NCBI GenBank assembly: GCA_017474765.1 | Contig: JAFVGW010000034.1 | Coordinates: 148,502-212,501 of the forward strand | Reading direction: 5' to 3' | Length of the DNA stretch: 64,000 nucleotides | Source of the DNA: Salinivirgaceae bacterium | GTDB taxonomy: Bacteria; Bacteroidota; Bacteroidia; Bacteroidales; SZUA-534 | In this document: positions 6,486-16,712 of the stretch, piece by piece | How the letters are laid out: the number at the start of each line of letters is the position of its first letter | Position numbering within the stretch: the first letter of the stretch is position 1 | Program-made: the position numbers and the translations under genes | The notes under the pieces: generated by a model | Databases searched by the model: none | The model's input: the letters and a program-made list of their open reading frames with translations, nothing else | Told to the model about the DNA's origin: nothing

Positions 6486-9200
6486 CTACCCGATTCTTAT
6501 GCCCATAACCAGAATGTCATCAACCTGGTCGTAACGGCCCCGCCATGCGTCAAATTCGTTTTCAAGCATTTGCATTTGCTCCTCGTTGCTTTTCATGTGG
6601 CATTTCATCAACACTTCTTTAAACATCACGGTCTTCATCTTCAAACCATTGTCGCCACCAAACTGGTCGTAATAGCCATCGGTGAACATATAAAGTTGGT
6701 CGCCGTGCCTTATCGACACCTTCGATGATGAGAAAGACCTGTCCTCATTGTCATAGTAACCCACAGGCATTCTGTCGGGCTTAAGCTCAATGACTTTATT
6801 GTCGCGAATTATGTACATGGGCAGCATGGCTCCTGCAAACTCCATTATATTGTTTTTCTTATCGATAGATATTATAGCCATATCCATTCCATCACCCGCC
6901 GAAGGTTCGGCCGCCGCCTGATGCAAGTGATTTATCACATTCATTCTAAGTCGGTTGAGCACAACAGCAGGTTGAACAATTCCTCGTTCGTTAACTATCT
7001 TACTCAATAATGATATTCCAATCAGACTGAGGAATGCGCCAGGCACACCATGTCCGGTGGAATCGGCACAGACAACCACAAGACGCCCGCTTTGTTCCGT
7101 CATCCAATAGAAATCACCGCTTACAATCGAACGTGGTTTGTAATAGCAGAAACTGTCGGGGAAGTGTCGGGTGAGCACGGCAACAGGCGACAGCATTGCC
7201 TCCTGAATGCGTTTTGCGTATGTTATGCTCGACGTAATCTCCTCATTCATTGTCATAATCTCGTGTTGAGCCTTTTTGAGTGAGGTAATATTGGTGTCGA
7301 TGGCAATTAGCTGGTTGATTTCCATGGTAGAAACATCATAAATTGGTGACAACGTGGTCTGCACCCAAAGTTTGATGTTCCATTTGTTCCTGATTTCCGA
7401 TTCAAGCTCAATCGACTGTCTTTCAGTGTCCCACGTTTTGATAATCTTCTTAATATCAATAGGATTAACCTTGCTGCGCCCAAGAGCACTGTCCTGCTGA
7501 AGTTCTTCCAGTGTATATCCGTAAAGCCGCGAGTAGCCGGGGTTTACCCAGATTGTCTGGCCTTCGCTGTCAAAAACGCGGATGGCATTGTCGGTCTCGC
7601 GAACAATGAGCGACATTCGCTCCAGCTCCTTTGTGTAGTTGAGCAGATTCTCGCGCTGCATCTCTATCTCCTCCTTCTGCTGCGCAATTTGCGAGTTGAT
7701 GCGTTCCAAAGCCTTATTGTCACGGCTCTTTTGCAGAAACGACCACGCAAGCATGAACATCAGAACGGCTCCTATAACGAACAATCCCGCAAGCGACAAA
7801 AGCGACGACCGCTGACGGTTTATTGTTGAAGCATTGTCTTCGATGGTTGTTTGTCGCGTATCGTTCTCCGACGAAAGCAGATGAATCATGTCGCTTTGCC
7901 GTTTGAGCTCAGACAGCATGCCGAGTGAATCAATATCAACCAAACGCAGATTGTAAGCCAGGCTATCGGCATAAAGCTGTGATTTTCTGAACATTTTAGC
8001 AGCCCGACGATAATTGTTCTGCATGTAGAAAATGTTGCCGTAAAGCCTTGACACAGCGCCAAGTTTAAGCCACGAATGTGTTCCTGCGCATAACTGACTG
8101 GCTTTGTCAGCGTAAATTTTTGCCTTTTCAACATCACCATGACTGGCATAATACTCACCAAATCTGATAGTTGCGTCAAACAAAACATCAGGGTTGGTAT
8201 TCTCCTGGTCTGAAGAGGAAATCGGATAGCCGTGCTCTTCAGCCTTTTGAATATCACCTTTTTCAAGATACCAATATGCCAAGCCCAAATCAGCAGTTTC
8301 CGAACCACGCCGTGTATGAAGTTCCTCACTCACGTCTTTGGCTTTCTTATAGTATTCAAAAGCCTTGTCCAAATCGTTCTTCTGAATGTATATGCTGCCA
8401 AGCAAACAGTAGGCGTCAATTCTGCTGACACCGAAATGCTGACGCTCGAAAATCATTAAGGCCTCCTCCGCGTTTTTCTGTGCAAGATTAAAATCGTTCT
8501 TAATCTGATACATACCCGCTATGAGAAGCAGTACTCGGCCATATTCAGGCGATATTACCTCGTTGTGGTACTGACGCGACGCATTTTGCAACACCTTTAC
8601 GCCTGTTACAAAATCATTCGATGCAAATGCATACTTTCCGGCAATATAGTAGAATTTCGCAATCGACTCCTGGTCAGTAATTATATCCAGATGGCTAAGA
8701 CTTTTCTGAAGTATCGAATCGCAACGGTGAAAATCGTTTTGAGCAAGATATACCCATGCAAAAAGGTTGTTGACATGGAAAAGCAGATTGACGCTGTCGC
8801 GAATAACCGGGCTGTCATGAGCGAGGCGGGTGTAACGCATAGTGCTGTCGGGATGCCCCGACATGAAATACAGCTCAGCCAACCTCAGATTGGTCATCAC
8901 CTGCATCATGTCGTCGTCATAAGTGGCAAGAATCCGTTTGTAAGCCTTCTCGGCCTCAACATAATTGCTACGGAGCACATAGTTGACAGCTTGGTCGTAA
9001 TCGGCCCGCATCCGCGCTGCGTTTTCCCCCTCAAGACGCTTGGCATCAGCAAAAATGAACTGAACTGATAACAGAACAGCACAAACTGACAATATGATTC
9101 TTCTTATTCCCAAAAAAAAACAAATGCGGTTTTTACGCAAAAGACAAATGTATGCAAAAAAACACCAATCGTACAAATATTTTACGAACGTCACCCACAA
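6486..9200 (-). CDS. TPR-PAS-SpoIIE serine/threonine phosphatase
   Basis: A membrane-bound sensor phosphatase of up to 904 residues. A signal or anchor (IILSVCAVLLSVQFIFA) leads into about 400 residues of TPR helices outside the cytoplasm, then a membrane segment (LAGLFVIGAVLMFMLAWSFL), a coiled coil, a PAS domain (RETDNAIRVFDSEGQTIWVN) and a C-terminal PP2C/SpoIIE domain with SGDFYW, ADSTGHGVPGAFLS, GDGMDMA, FTDGYYDQFGG and VDDILV metal-site motifs. These enzymes dephosphorylate anti-sigma antagonists or SiaC-like proteins; a SiaC homologue is encoded at 50775. The start is uncertain: the first ATG is at 9200, but a TTG at 9113 (then GIRRII) gives a cleaner signal peptide and lies just after a TACATTTG box. 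Confidence 0.88.
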   Translation of the reverse strand: MWVTFVKYLYDWCFFAYICLLRKNRICFFLGIRRIILSVCAVLLSVQFIFADAKRLEGENAARMRADYDQAVNYVLRSNYVEAEKAYKRILATYDDDMMQVMTNLRLAELYFMSGHPDSTMRYTRLAHDSPVIRDSVNLLFHVNNLFAWVYLAQNDFHRCDSILQKSLSHLDIITDQESIAKFYYIAGKYAFASNDFVTGVKVLQNASRQYHNEVISPEYGRVLLLIAGMYQIKNDFNLAQKNAEEALMIFERQHFGVSRIDAYCLLGSIYIQKNDLDKAFEYYKKAKDVSEELHTRRGSETADLGLAYWYLEKGDIQKAEEHGYPISSSDQENTNPDVLFDATIRFGEYYASHGDVEKAKIYADKASQLCAGTHSWLKLGAVSRLYGNIFYMQNNYRRAAKMFRKSQLYADSLAYNLRLVDIDSLGMLSELKRQSDMIHLLSSENDTRQTTIEDNASTINRQRSSLLSLAGLFVIGAVLMFMLAWSFLQKSRDNKALERINSQIAQQKEEIEMQRENLLNYTKELERMSLIVRETDNAIRVFDSEGQTIWVNPGYSRLYGYTLEELQQDSALGRSKVNPIDIKKIIKTWDTERQSIELESEIRNKWNIKLWVQTTLSPIYDVSTMEINQLIAIDTNITSLKKAQHEIMTMNEEITSSITYAKRIQEAMLSPVAVLTRHFPDSFCYYKPRSIVSGDFYWMTEQSGRLVVVCADSTGHGVPGAFLSLIGISLLSKIVNERGIVQPAVVLNRLRMNVINHLHQAAAEPSAGDGMDMAIISIDKKNNIMEFAGAMLPMYIIRDNKVIELKPDRMPVGYYDNEDRSFSSSKVSIRHGDQLYMFTDGYYDQFGGDNGLKMKTVMFKEVLMKCHMKSNEEQMQMLENEFDAWRGRYDQVDDILVMGIRIG

Positions 9201-9221
9201 GACAACTTACGCCATAAAATT

Positions 9222-9252
9222 GTTGCCCGATTCAACTTTTATTTTACATTTG
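9222..9252 (+). promoter_or_regulatory. Promoter of the recR operon
   Basis: GTTG at 9222-9225, 19 bases, then TACATTTG at 9245-9252. Exact -7 box and spacer; the recR ATG follows 18 nt downstream. Confidence 0.85.
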
Positions 9253-9270
9253 AATTAAAAAAACGGAACA

Positions 9271-9882
9271 ATGCAACAGCTACCATCGCGGTTACTCGAC
9301 AATGTGGTTAATGAGTTCGGCAAATTGCCAGGCATTGGCAAAAAAACGGCTCTGCGCCTTACGCTTCATCTGCTCAACCAGCCCAATGATGAAGTGGAAT
9401 CATTTGTGTCGGCCATCAGCCAAATGAAAACCGACATCATGATTTGCCCTGAATGTCACAACATTACAGAGTCGGAAGGGCTATGCGGCATTTGCGCCGA
9501 CGAGCGCCGCGACCACTCGCTCATTTGCGTTGTTGAGACAATCCGCGAACTAATTGCCATCGAGAACACCGGCCAGTACCACGGCATCTACCATGTGCTG
9601 GGCGGCCGCATATCACCAATGGACGGCATCGGTCCGAAAAACCTTAACATCGACAGCCTTGAACGCCGCGTGCAGGAAAACACCATAGCCGAGGTGATTC
9701 TGGCCACCAGCACAACCATCGAAGGTGACACCACGAATTTCTACCTTTTCCGACGGCTCAGCCCGTTTGGTGTGCCGATAACTACGCTTGCGCGGGGGCT
9801 TGCAGTGGGCGACGAACTTGAGTATGCCGATGAAATAACTCTGGGACGCTCGATTCTGAACCGCGTTCCTTATAAAAACTGA
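9271..9882 (+). CDS. recR: Recombination mediator protein RecR
   Basis: RecR works with RecO (and RecF) to load RecA on single-stranded DNA at gaps. The 203 residues match the family length. The helix-hairpin-helix [12 protein letters not shown] is at about residues 18-29, the C4 zinc finger [17 protein letters not shown] at 57-73, and the Toprim domain starts at SLICVVE and contains [15 protein letters not shown]. The ATG at 9271 is set by the promoter at 9222-9252. The three genes that follow on the same strand are probably co-transcribed, ending at the terminator at 12379-12413. Confidence 0.97.
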   Translation: MQQLPSRLLDNVVNEFGKLPGIGKKTALRLTLHLLNQPNDEVESFVSAISQMKTDIMICPECHNITESEGLCGICADERRDHSLICVVETIRELIAIENTGQYHGIYHVLGGRISPMDGIGPKNLNIDSLERRVQENTIAEVILATSTTIEGDTTNFYLFRRLSPFGVPITTLARGLAVGDELEYADEITLGRSILNRVPYKN

Positions 9883-9954
9883 TTTACCTAATATATTAAC
9901 TGAATGGTGAATGATAATCGAACTGAATATTTAATCCTAAATACAAATTACTAA

Positions 9955-10974
9955 ATGACTATGGAACTATCAGACAAAATCAAATACTGCGCCATCTGTC
10001 GGAACTCAAAACGCGACATGGAACGCGGCATTGTGTGCGGACTGACAAACGACAAACCGACCTTCGACAAGCATTGTGCTGATTTACAGGCTTCGGCCAG
10101 CGACATTGCCGAACTGGAAGAATCAATGATTGGCGGCTCGCAAAAATCTGCCATAAAAATCCTGACCTCCGTTTTGATTGTGGCGTTTGCCGTAGCCATT
10201 GGCGTTATGTGGCTGATTCACAACAATGAGACTCAAGCTAAGCACAAAAAGCAAGCCGAGAAAATCGCCAAAATGATGAGATACGACGCAATACAAGACC
10301 TTGTGGATGAAAAACTGGCAACTCTGCCGCAACCTTTTAATGGCGATATGGTTTTCGACAGCATTGAGCACCATAAAAAGTATATCACATTAGCGATAAG
10401 AATGCCTGAAGGCATCTATGCCCAAAACTACACTGACAACCAATTGATTTGCGAGTCAAAATACAGGCACTCCGAAGTGCTGAAACACCTGCGCAACGAG
10501 GACCGCGAGTTGCTGGAAACATGCCTAAGCGACTCTCTGCAATTACGTTACGCATTCCATGAAACAACCGGATTCACAATGTACACTATTGTGGTCCACC
10601 CCAATGATATTGAGCAAGCACTCAACCCAAGCGGACCATTCCGCTGCCAAAAAAAGGATTTTGAGCGTGTGTTGAAGTATGATACCCAAACACTTCCGTT
10701 CGACATTGTGAACAATGTTCAGCTGTCGGCCATAAAAATTGACTACAGTGCAAACAAACTGACGCTGAACGTGCGAAGCAGACGAAAAGGTATTACCAAA
10801 GGCGCAGCAACAGAAAATTTGGTTAAGACCGATTTATGGAAAAACGCTCTCGACCTATACTCGGTTAAAATGATAATGCTTAACGAGGGAAAAATAGATT
10901 TCCGCTTCATCGGCACCGATGACCGGCTTGTGGAATCAGTAGTGATTGGCCCCGATTTCTACCAAAACAAATAA
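9955..10974 (+). CDS. Zinc-motif single-pass membrane protein, function unknown
   Basis: A 339-residue protein. Residues 10-43 carry four cysteines (YCAICRNSK, GIVCGLT, HCADL) that look like a small metal site on the cytoplasmic side; one membrane segment follows (ILTSVLIVAFAVAIGVMWLI, about residues 62-81), and the remainder is a mixed alpha/beta domain with no motif I know. The same Cys-rich leader followed by one membrane helix occurs in several Bacteroidota proteins of unknown role. It sits 72 bp after recR and only 6 bp before the DUF2520 gene. Two starts are close (9955 and 9961). Confidence 0.7.
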   Translation: MTMELSDKIKYCAICRNSKRDMERGIVCGLTNDKPTFDKHCADLQASASDIAELEESMIGGSQKSAIKILTSVLIVAFAVAIGVMWLIHNNETQAKHKKQAEKIAKMMRYDAIQDLVDEKLATLPQPFNGDMVFDSIEHHKKYITLAIRMPEGIYAQNYTDNQLICESKYRHSEVLKHLRNEDRELLETCLSDSLQLRYAFHETTGFTMYTIVVHPNDIEQALNPSGPFRCQKKDFERVLKYDTQTLPFDIVNNVQLSAIKIDYSANKLTLNVRSRRKGITKGAATENLVKTDLWKNALDLYSVKMIMLNEGKIDFRFIGTDDRLVESVVIGPDFYQNK

Positions 10975-10980
10975 AAAGCG

Positions 10981-11751
10981 ATGAGAATTTTCATAATCGG
11001 AACAGGAAACGTGGCCACACATCTGTCGGCCGCTCTGCTCAAAGCCGGACACGATATTGAAGGTGTTTGCGGTCGCGATTTCAGCCACACCGAAGAACTA
11101 GCAAAAAAATTGAATGTCGAGCCGTTCAGCAGTGTCAGTTCAATTCCTGCCGATGCTGATGTTTATCTGATTAGCGTGAGCGACGACAGCATTGCCGATG
11201 TGGCCGCAGAAATGCCTGATGTAGAAGGAATTGTGGCGCACACCGCTGGCAGCGTTCCAATAAGCGCATTGGTACGTTTCAGCCACCACGGGGTCTTTTA
11301 TCCGCTACAATCGTTCAGCAAAAGTCGGACAATCGACATGAGCCGAGTGCCGCTCTGCATCGAAGGAAACGACATCTGCACCGCCGACACACTCACCACT
11401 CTGGCCTGCACGCTCAGTGGCGATGTGCGACCAATGACAACAGAACAGCGTGCCCATCTGCATCTGGCAGCAGTATTTGCAAGCAATTTTGTCAACTGCA
11501 TGTATGCCGAAGCCGAAACCATTCTGAAAGAAAGCAATATACCATTCAGCATCATGCGAGAGCTGATTGCAGAAACAGCTGCCAAAGCCGCCGATATAGG
11601 CCCCACCGCCTCACAAACAGGCCCTGCCCGCCGCGGCGACACAAGTGTGATGAACCGCCAAATGCAATTGCTCCCCGACCACGAATTGCAAAAATTGTAT
11701 AGTTTTGTGTCGAAAAGAATTCAAGGCCGATACAAACCTGCCGACAAATAA
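10981..11751 (+). CDS. DUF2520 Rossmann-fold oxidoreductase-like protein
   Basis: A 256-residue NAD(P)-binding protein related to F420/NADP oxidoreductases and pyrroline-carboxylate reductase. The dinucleotide loop is FIIGTGNVATHLSAALLKAG at the N-terminus. The DUF2520 half contains HTAGSVP, GVFYPLQSFSK and a C-terminal helical region with GPTASQTGPARRGD, the conserved stretch of the family. The reaction is not known. In Bacteroidota it is often found next to a KdsC-like phosphatase, as here (39 bp). Confidence 0.88.
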   Translation: MRIFIIGTGNVATHLSAALLKAGHDIEGVCGRDFSHTEELAKKLNVEPFSSVSSIPADADVYLISVSDDSIADVAAEMPDVEGIVAHTAGSVPISALVRFSHHGVFYPLQSFSKSRTIDMSRVPLCIEGNDICTADTLTTLACTLSGDVRPMTTEQRAHLHLAAVFASNFVNCMYAEAETILKESNIPFSIMRELIAETAAKAADIGPTASQTGPARRGDTSVMNRQMQLLPDHELQKLYSFVSKRIQGRYKPADK

Positions 11752-11789
11752 AGTAGCAGTAACGGCCTACAAATCAAAATCTTACACAA

Positions 11790-12317
11790 ATGTCGAATTT
11801 CAAAGAAGATTTGATGAAAGTGAAGGCGTTTGCCTTCGATATTGATGGTGTCTGTACCGACGCCACAATGATTTGCCTGGCCGACGGTCAGCAGGTACGC
11901 CAGTCAAATACCCGTGACGGCTTTGCACTGCGTTTCGCGCATGAACAAGGCTACCCAATCGCCATCATCAGCGCCGGCAAGAATAATGCAGGCGTGGTGC
12001 AGCGATTCGAGAGTTTGGGGCTGACCGACCTTTTCATCGGCAACCTTGCCAAAGTACCCGCTTTCGATGCTTTTCTAAAACGCCACAACCTAACCGACGA
12101 TGATGTGCTCTACATGGGTGATGACGTGCCAGACTATCCTATTCTGAAACGCGCCGGGATTCCCACATGTCCCGCCGACGCCACAAACGACATCAAGCCG
12201 TTTGTCAAGTATGTATCAGAATTCAACGGCGGCCATGGCTGCGTGCGCGATGTTATTGAGCAAGTGCTGCGCGCTCAAGGACGCTGGGTGAATTTTGAAA
12301 CCGAAAATTTTCTGTAA
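11790..12317 (+). CDS. KdsC-like HAD phosphatase (KDO-8-phosphate phosphatase family)
   Basis: A 175-residue C0-type HAD hydrolase without a cap domain, the family that removes phosphate from 3-deoxy-manno-octulosonate 8-phosphate in lipopolysaccharide core synthesis. Motif I is FAFDIDGVCTD with both aspartates, motif II is IISAGKN (serine at the usual position), and motif IV is YMGDDVPDYPIL. The tail CVRDVIEQVL is typical. Length agrees with KdsC tetramers. In this phylum the substrate may be a related nonulosonate, so I give no symbol. It ends the recR operon; a strong terminator follows. Confidence 0.85.
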   Translation: MSNFKEDLMKVKAFAFDIDGVCTDATMICLADGQQVRQSNTRDGFALRFAHEQGYPIAIISAGKNNAGVVQRFESLGLTDLFIGNLAKVPAFDAFLKRHNLTDDDVLYMGDDVPDYPILKRAGIPTCPADATNDIKPFVKYVSEFNGGHGCVRDVIEQVLRAQGRWVNFETENFL

Positions 12318-12378
12318 TTGATTACAATTAAGAACTGATACCTGATTTGACGTTTTAATCGTATCACACGCAATAATA

Positions 12379-12413
12379 AAAACGGGCTGCCCCAGAAGGG
12401 ACAGCCCGTTTTA
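12379..12413. terminator. Bidirectional terminator between the KdsC-like and barrel genes
   Basis: AACGGGCTG pairs with CAGCCCGTT, with an inner CCC/GGG stem and AGAA loop. It is preceded by A-rich and followed by T-rich sequence, so it serves both convergent genes. Confidence 0.9.
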
Positions 12414-12433
12414 TATCAAACAACTCTAACTGA

Positions 12434-13150
12434 TTAGAAGTTGAAACCTACACGAAGAGTCGGCGATGCAATAAAACCAATGCTGCTGCATTGACCAACA
12501 TTGGGTTTAATACCCGGCTGCTCTTTGTATTGAACAGCTGCATAGGTGTAAGAGAACAAATCAAATTGGCAACCGATGATCAAACCACCGTTGAACACGT
12601 AGTCAGCACCGAAAACAACGGCACCGCCGATGTTCCAAGTCTCGGCAAAAGCCTTGCTACTGTGTTCAATCTGTGCTGCCGCATCGAACTTGTACTTCAC
12701 CTCGCTGCGACCATACGAACCTCTACCACGCAAACCAACAAATGGTTTGGCACTGCTACCCATGTTGATGCAAAAATCACCACCGATAAACACAGAATAG
12801 TTCATATTAATCCGGTCCGGAGTTTCACCATACGAGGGAATCAAGGCGCTAGCGACGCCAGGAGTTCCTGCATGACCAGGTTTGTATGTGCGGTTGAAAC
12901 CACCGCCCAAAAGCAATCTCAATTCGGGCGACAAATACGCGCCTGCCTCGAATCCGAGAACTGCACCTTTGTCAGTCCAGTTTGGCGATGCAGCCTCTGC
13001 TGCAAAGCCATTGTAACTGAGCGATGCGTCCGCATTTAAGAAACTATTGTAGCCTACTGTTACGCCGAGGTAGAGTGGCTTGTCCTGAGCGACAGCCGTA
13101 CCTGCAAACGCTAACAGCGCCAAAACAGCTACTGACAACAATCTTCTCAT
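12434..13150 (-). CDS. Outer-membrane beta-barrel protein
   Basis: A 238-residue protein with a signal peptide (MRRLLSVAVLALLAFAGTAVAQ) and alternating beta strands such as LYLGVTVGYNSFL, YSVFIGGDFCINM and IIGCQFDLFSYTY. It ends in RVGFNF with a terminal phenylalanine, the signal for BAM insertion. Length suggests an 8- to 10-strand barrel. It starts 40 bp after the coiled-coil lipoprotein gene and the two are likely co-transcribed, suggesting a lipoprotein-barrel pair in the outer membrane. The exact function is unknown. Confidence 0.8.
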   Translation of the reverse strand: MRRLLSVAVLALLAFAGTAVAQDKPLYLGVTVGYNSFLNADASLSYNGFAAEAASPNWTDKGAVLGFEAGAYLSPELRLLLGGGFNRTYKPGHAGTPGVASALIPSYGETPDRINMNYSVFIGGDFCINMGSSAKPFVGLRGRGSYGRSEVKYKFDAAAQIEHSSKAFAETWNIGGAVVFGADYVFNGGLIIGCQFDLFSYTYAAVQYKEQPGIKPNVGQCSSIGFIASPTLRVGFNF

Positions 13151-13190
13151 AATCGAAACTTTTTAATATTGTTTAGTTTAGATTATTTGA

Positions 13191-14612
13191 TTACTCAGCA
13201 GCCGGTGTTTCTGCGGCTGGAGTGCTCTGTGTGTTCGATGAAGTCAGAAGTTTGCGGTATTTCTCTGCCATAGCAGTCTGGAAGCTGATTTCACTGTTGA
13301 TTTCAGCAATCAAAGTCTCATAGTACTTAATAGCTGTTGCGTCGTCAACAATGTCGTTTTCAATCACTTCGTTAATCTTGCGTTTAGCATTCTCGATGGC
13401 AGTGTTGTAACCGTCAATTGCATCTTCCAAAGCTGCGATTGTTGCCTCGTTGTCGCTAACAGAGTATGAATTGTAAGCGTTTGCGATTGCAGAAGCTTCA
13501 TCAGCAGCACCTTCCAGACTGTAAATCTTCTTTGCGTTCTCAACGTATTTGTTCAGAAGAGCCTCATAAACCGAATACTCAACTTCTGAGCTTAACACAT
13601 CTGTCAAAGATGTGATGGTTTCCTGCAAAGACTTATATTGAGCCCATGCATTGTAACGCATTGCATAAGCAGCGTCAGCCTTATCTTCAGGAATAGCTTC
13701 CTTCATTTGTTTAACAAACTCACCAAGTGCTGATTTATACTTCTTAAGGTCTTTAAAAGTATACTTGGTGTATGTCTGGAATGCAAAACCGTTTTCGTCT
13801 TCAAGTTGCAGAGTAACTGAGCTGATCATTGATGTTGCAGTGTAAAAACCTGTACCCGGAGTATCATCATCATCAGTATAGTTGAAATCGTAAACACTTG
13901 CAGTCTTGGTAAGACCATCGGCATCAACATAATAATATAGAGGTGCGCCATAAAGTTTGTTCATAGCCTTAACCCACTTGTTTTCATCCAATTTGTTATT
14001 CTGATATTTAACATTATAAGAATAACTACCAAGCAGCATGTCAATTTTTGCAGAATAACCTGCACCAACAAACACTGACGAGCCATCGTAACCCTTGTTA
14101 TAGCCATCTTGTGTCAGTTGAATCCAGAAATCCTGAGCGTCTTTAACTGCCTTTTCCTCGGCAATGTTAGCATTGATTATAGCTTCGTCAATCTGCTCTT
14201 GTGTCATTCCCGCCATCTTTTTCTGAGCGGCAATTTCGTTTTCCTTATCTTTGATATCTTTCTGATTACGGGCAATTACTGTGTTCTGGTAAGCAATAGC
14301 TGCCTCTTTAGCTGCCTCATGTGTGAGTTTGCCTGATTTAACATCATCCAAATTCTCCTGATTCTTTTCCAAATCACCCTGAAGTGTTTTCACTGCGGCA
14401 ACTGCTTTGTCGTAATTTGCCCAATACTTATTTTCCAAAGCAACTTTCGAACTCTCCAAGTCAACTTTCGAACTCTCCAAGTCAACCTTCTTTTGGTCAA
14501 GTTGGATTTGACGCAAATCCTTTACCTCATCCGACTCTGAGTCATCAACGCATGAAACAAATGCGGTACCCAAGCAAAGAGCACCCATCAATAAAAAACT
14601 CTTTTTCATCAT
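13191..14612 (-). CDS. Coiled-coil lipoprotein
   Basis: A 473-residue lipoprotein: signal MMKKSFLLMGALCLGTAF with lipobox VSC at about residue 21. The first 130 residues after the cysteine are a long charged coiled coil starting with the repeated heptad KVDLESS, a globular region of about 150 residues follows (GYDGSSVFVGAGYSAKIDML), and the C-terminal part is helical again, ending TPAAETPAAE. No known domain is visible. It precedes the outer-membrane barrel gene by 40 bp. A TACTTTTG box at 14676-14683 probably drives both, leaving a 63-nt leader. Confidence 0.78.
   Translation of the reverse strand: MMKKSFLLMGALCLGTAFVSCVDDSESDEVKDLRQIQLDQKKVDLESSKVDLESSKVALENKYWANYDKAVAAVKTLQGDLEKNQENLDDVKSGKLTHEAAKEAAIAYQNTVIARNQKDIKDKENEIAAQKKMAGMTQEQIDEAIINANIAEEKAVKDAQDFWIQLTQDGYNKGYDGSSVFVGAGYSAKIDMLLGSYSYNVKYQNNKLDENKWVKAMNKLYGAPLYYYVDADGLTKTASVYDFNYTDDDDTPGTGFYTATSMISSVTLQLEDENGFAFQTYTKYTFKDLKKYKSALGEFVKQMKEAIPEDKADAAYAMRYNAWAQYKSLQETITSLTDVLSSEVEYSVYEALLNKYVENAKKIYSLEGAADEASAIANAYNSYSVSDNEATIAALEDAIDGYNTAIENAKRKINEVIENDIVDDATAIKYYETLIAEINSEISFQTAMAEKYRKLLTSSNTQSTPAAETPAAE
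14442..14490 (-). repeat. 21-nt tandem repeat coding for KVDLESS
   Basis: Two perfect 21-nt copies (14442-14462, 14463-14483) and the start of a third inside the coiled-coil lipoprotein gene. Each codes for one seven-residue heptad. Confidence 0.9.
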
Positions 14613-14675
14613 TTAAATTTTTTAAATTAATTGGTTATTAAAAGTTAGAAACAAACCTAGGGTTCGTTTCAACCG

Positions 14676-14683
14676 CAAAAGTA
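14676..14683 (-). promoter_or_regulatory. -7 element for the lipoprotein-barrel pair
   Basis: TACTTTTG on the minus strand, 63 nt before the lipoprotein ATG. The -33 region (GTTT) is weak. Confidence 0.5.
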
Positions 14684-14811
14684 ATAAGCTTAACGGAAAA
14701 AAAAACAGAATTATCAGAAATTATTGCCAGTAGTGAGAAAAATGACGTCAAGCAATGTAATTATTACTCGAATAGCCATCCTTTGTTTTTTGTTCAATCG
14801 ATACCTCACTA

Positions 14812-14843
14812 ATTAAAAAAGCGCCCGACAAACGCCGGACGCT
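14812..14843 (-). terminator. Terminator of gdhA
   Basis: On the minus strand AGCGTCCG pairs with CGGGCGCT (one G-T pair) and is followed by six T. It lies 26 nt after the gdhA stop codon. Confidence 0.85.
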
Positions 14844-14868
14844 TCTCACTGTATTGTAATATTATAGG

Positions 14869-16248
<1,380 letters not shown>

Positions 16249-16262
16249 TCATTTTCGCGGGT

Positions 16263-16292
16263 CAAAAATATATAAACCGAAAAACCCGCAAC
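16263..16292 (-). promoter_or_regulatory. Promoter of gdhA
   Basis: On the minus strand GTTG (16292-16289), an 18-base spacer and TATTTTTG (16270-16263). The ATG follows 41 nt after the box. The remaining gap 16293-16500 shows no gene or structure that I can identify. Confidence 0.65.
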
Positions 16293-16500
16293 CTTGCGCC
16301 CTTGGGCTTTACGTAGATTACGTAGAAATCAGCACATCATCTTTTTATAAAATATAACACAATGTCATTCAAATAATTAAATTCATTTCAGACAAGTCAA
16401 TAAATATTATATTATGGTGTATTTTTAATTTGCTTAAAGAGTTTTTTACATGTCAGAAAAACGTCTGCTAAACTTGTTTTGCGGTTCGATGCTTTTTTGT

Positions 16501-16530
16501 TTTGTATTTTAAAAAAAAGCAGTACGTTTG
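16501..16530 (+). promoter_or_regulatory. Promoter of tRNA-Met
   Basis: TTTG at 16501-16504, 18 bases, then TACGTTTG at 16523-16530. The tRNA starts 18 nt after the box. Confidence 0.8.
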
Positions 16531-16547
16531 CACCCGCTTTAGCAAAT

Positions 16548-16621
16548 GGCGAGGTAGCTCAGCTGGTTAGAGCGCATGATTCATAATCATGAGGTCGCGG
16601 GATCATGCCCCGCTCTCGCTA
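16548..16621 (+). tRNA. tRNA-Met, elongator type (anticodon CAT)
   Basis: The acceptor GGCGAGG pairs with TCTCGCT (with G-T pairs at both ends), the D arm is standard, and the anticodon stem CATGA/TCATG holds the loop TTCATAA. The lack of three G-C pairs below the loop argues against the initiator. A tRNA-Ile with modified CAT anticodon cannot be excluded. The T loop reads ATCATGC rather than the usual TTCRANY. CCA is not encoded; discriminator is A. Confidence 0.88.
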
Positions 16622-16622
16622 C

Positions 16623-16659
16623 AAGACGGTGTCAAACTTAACGGCACCGTCTTTTTTTT
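16623..16659 (+). terminator. Terminator of tRNA-Met
   Basis: AAGACGGTG pairs with CACCGTCTT, followed by eight T. It starts 2 nt after the tRNA. Confidence 0.9.
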
Positions 16660-16712
16660 GCCAAATGCAAAAAATGCTTAACTTGCGAATAATTTAATGG
16701 TTAATTACTGTC

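Noticed and set aside
6486..9200. Reading the SpoIIE protein as a histidine kinase
   Set aside because: The C-terminal domain has PP2C metal-site motifs and no HisKA or HATPase motifs.
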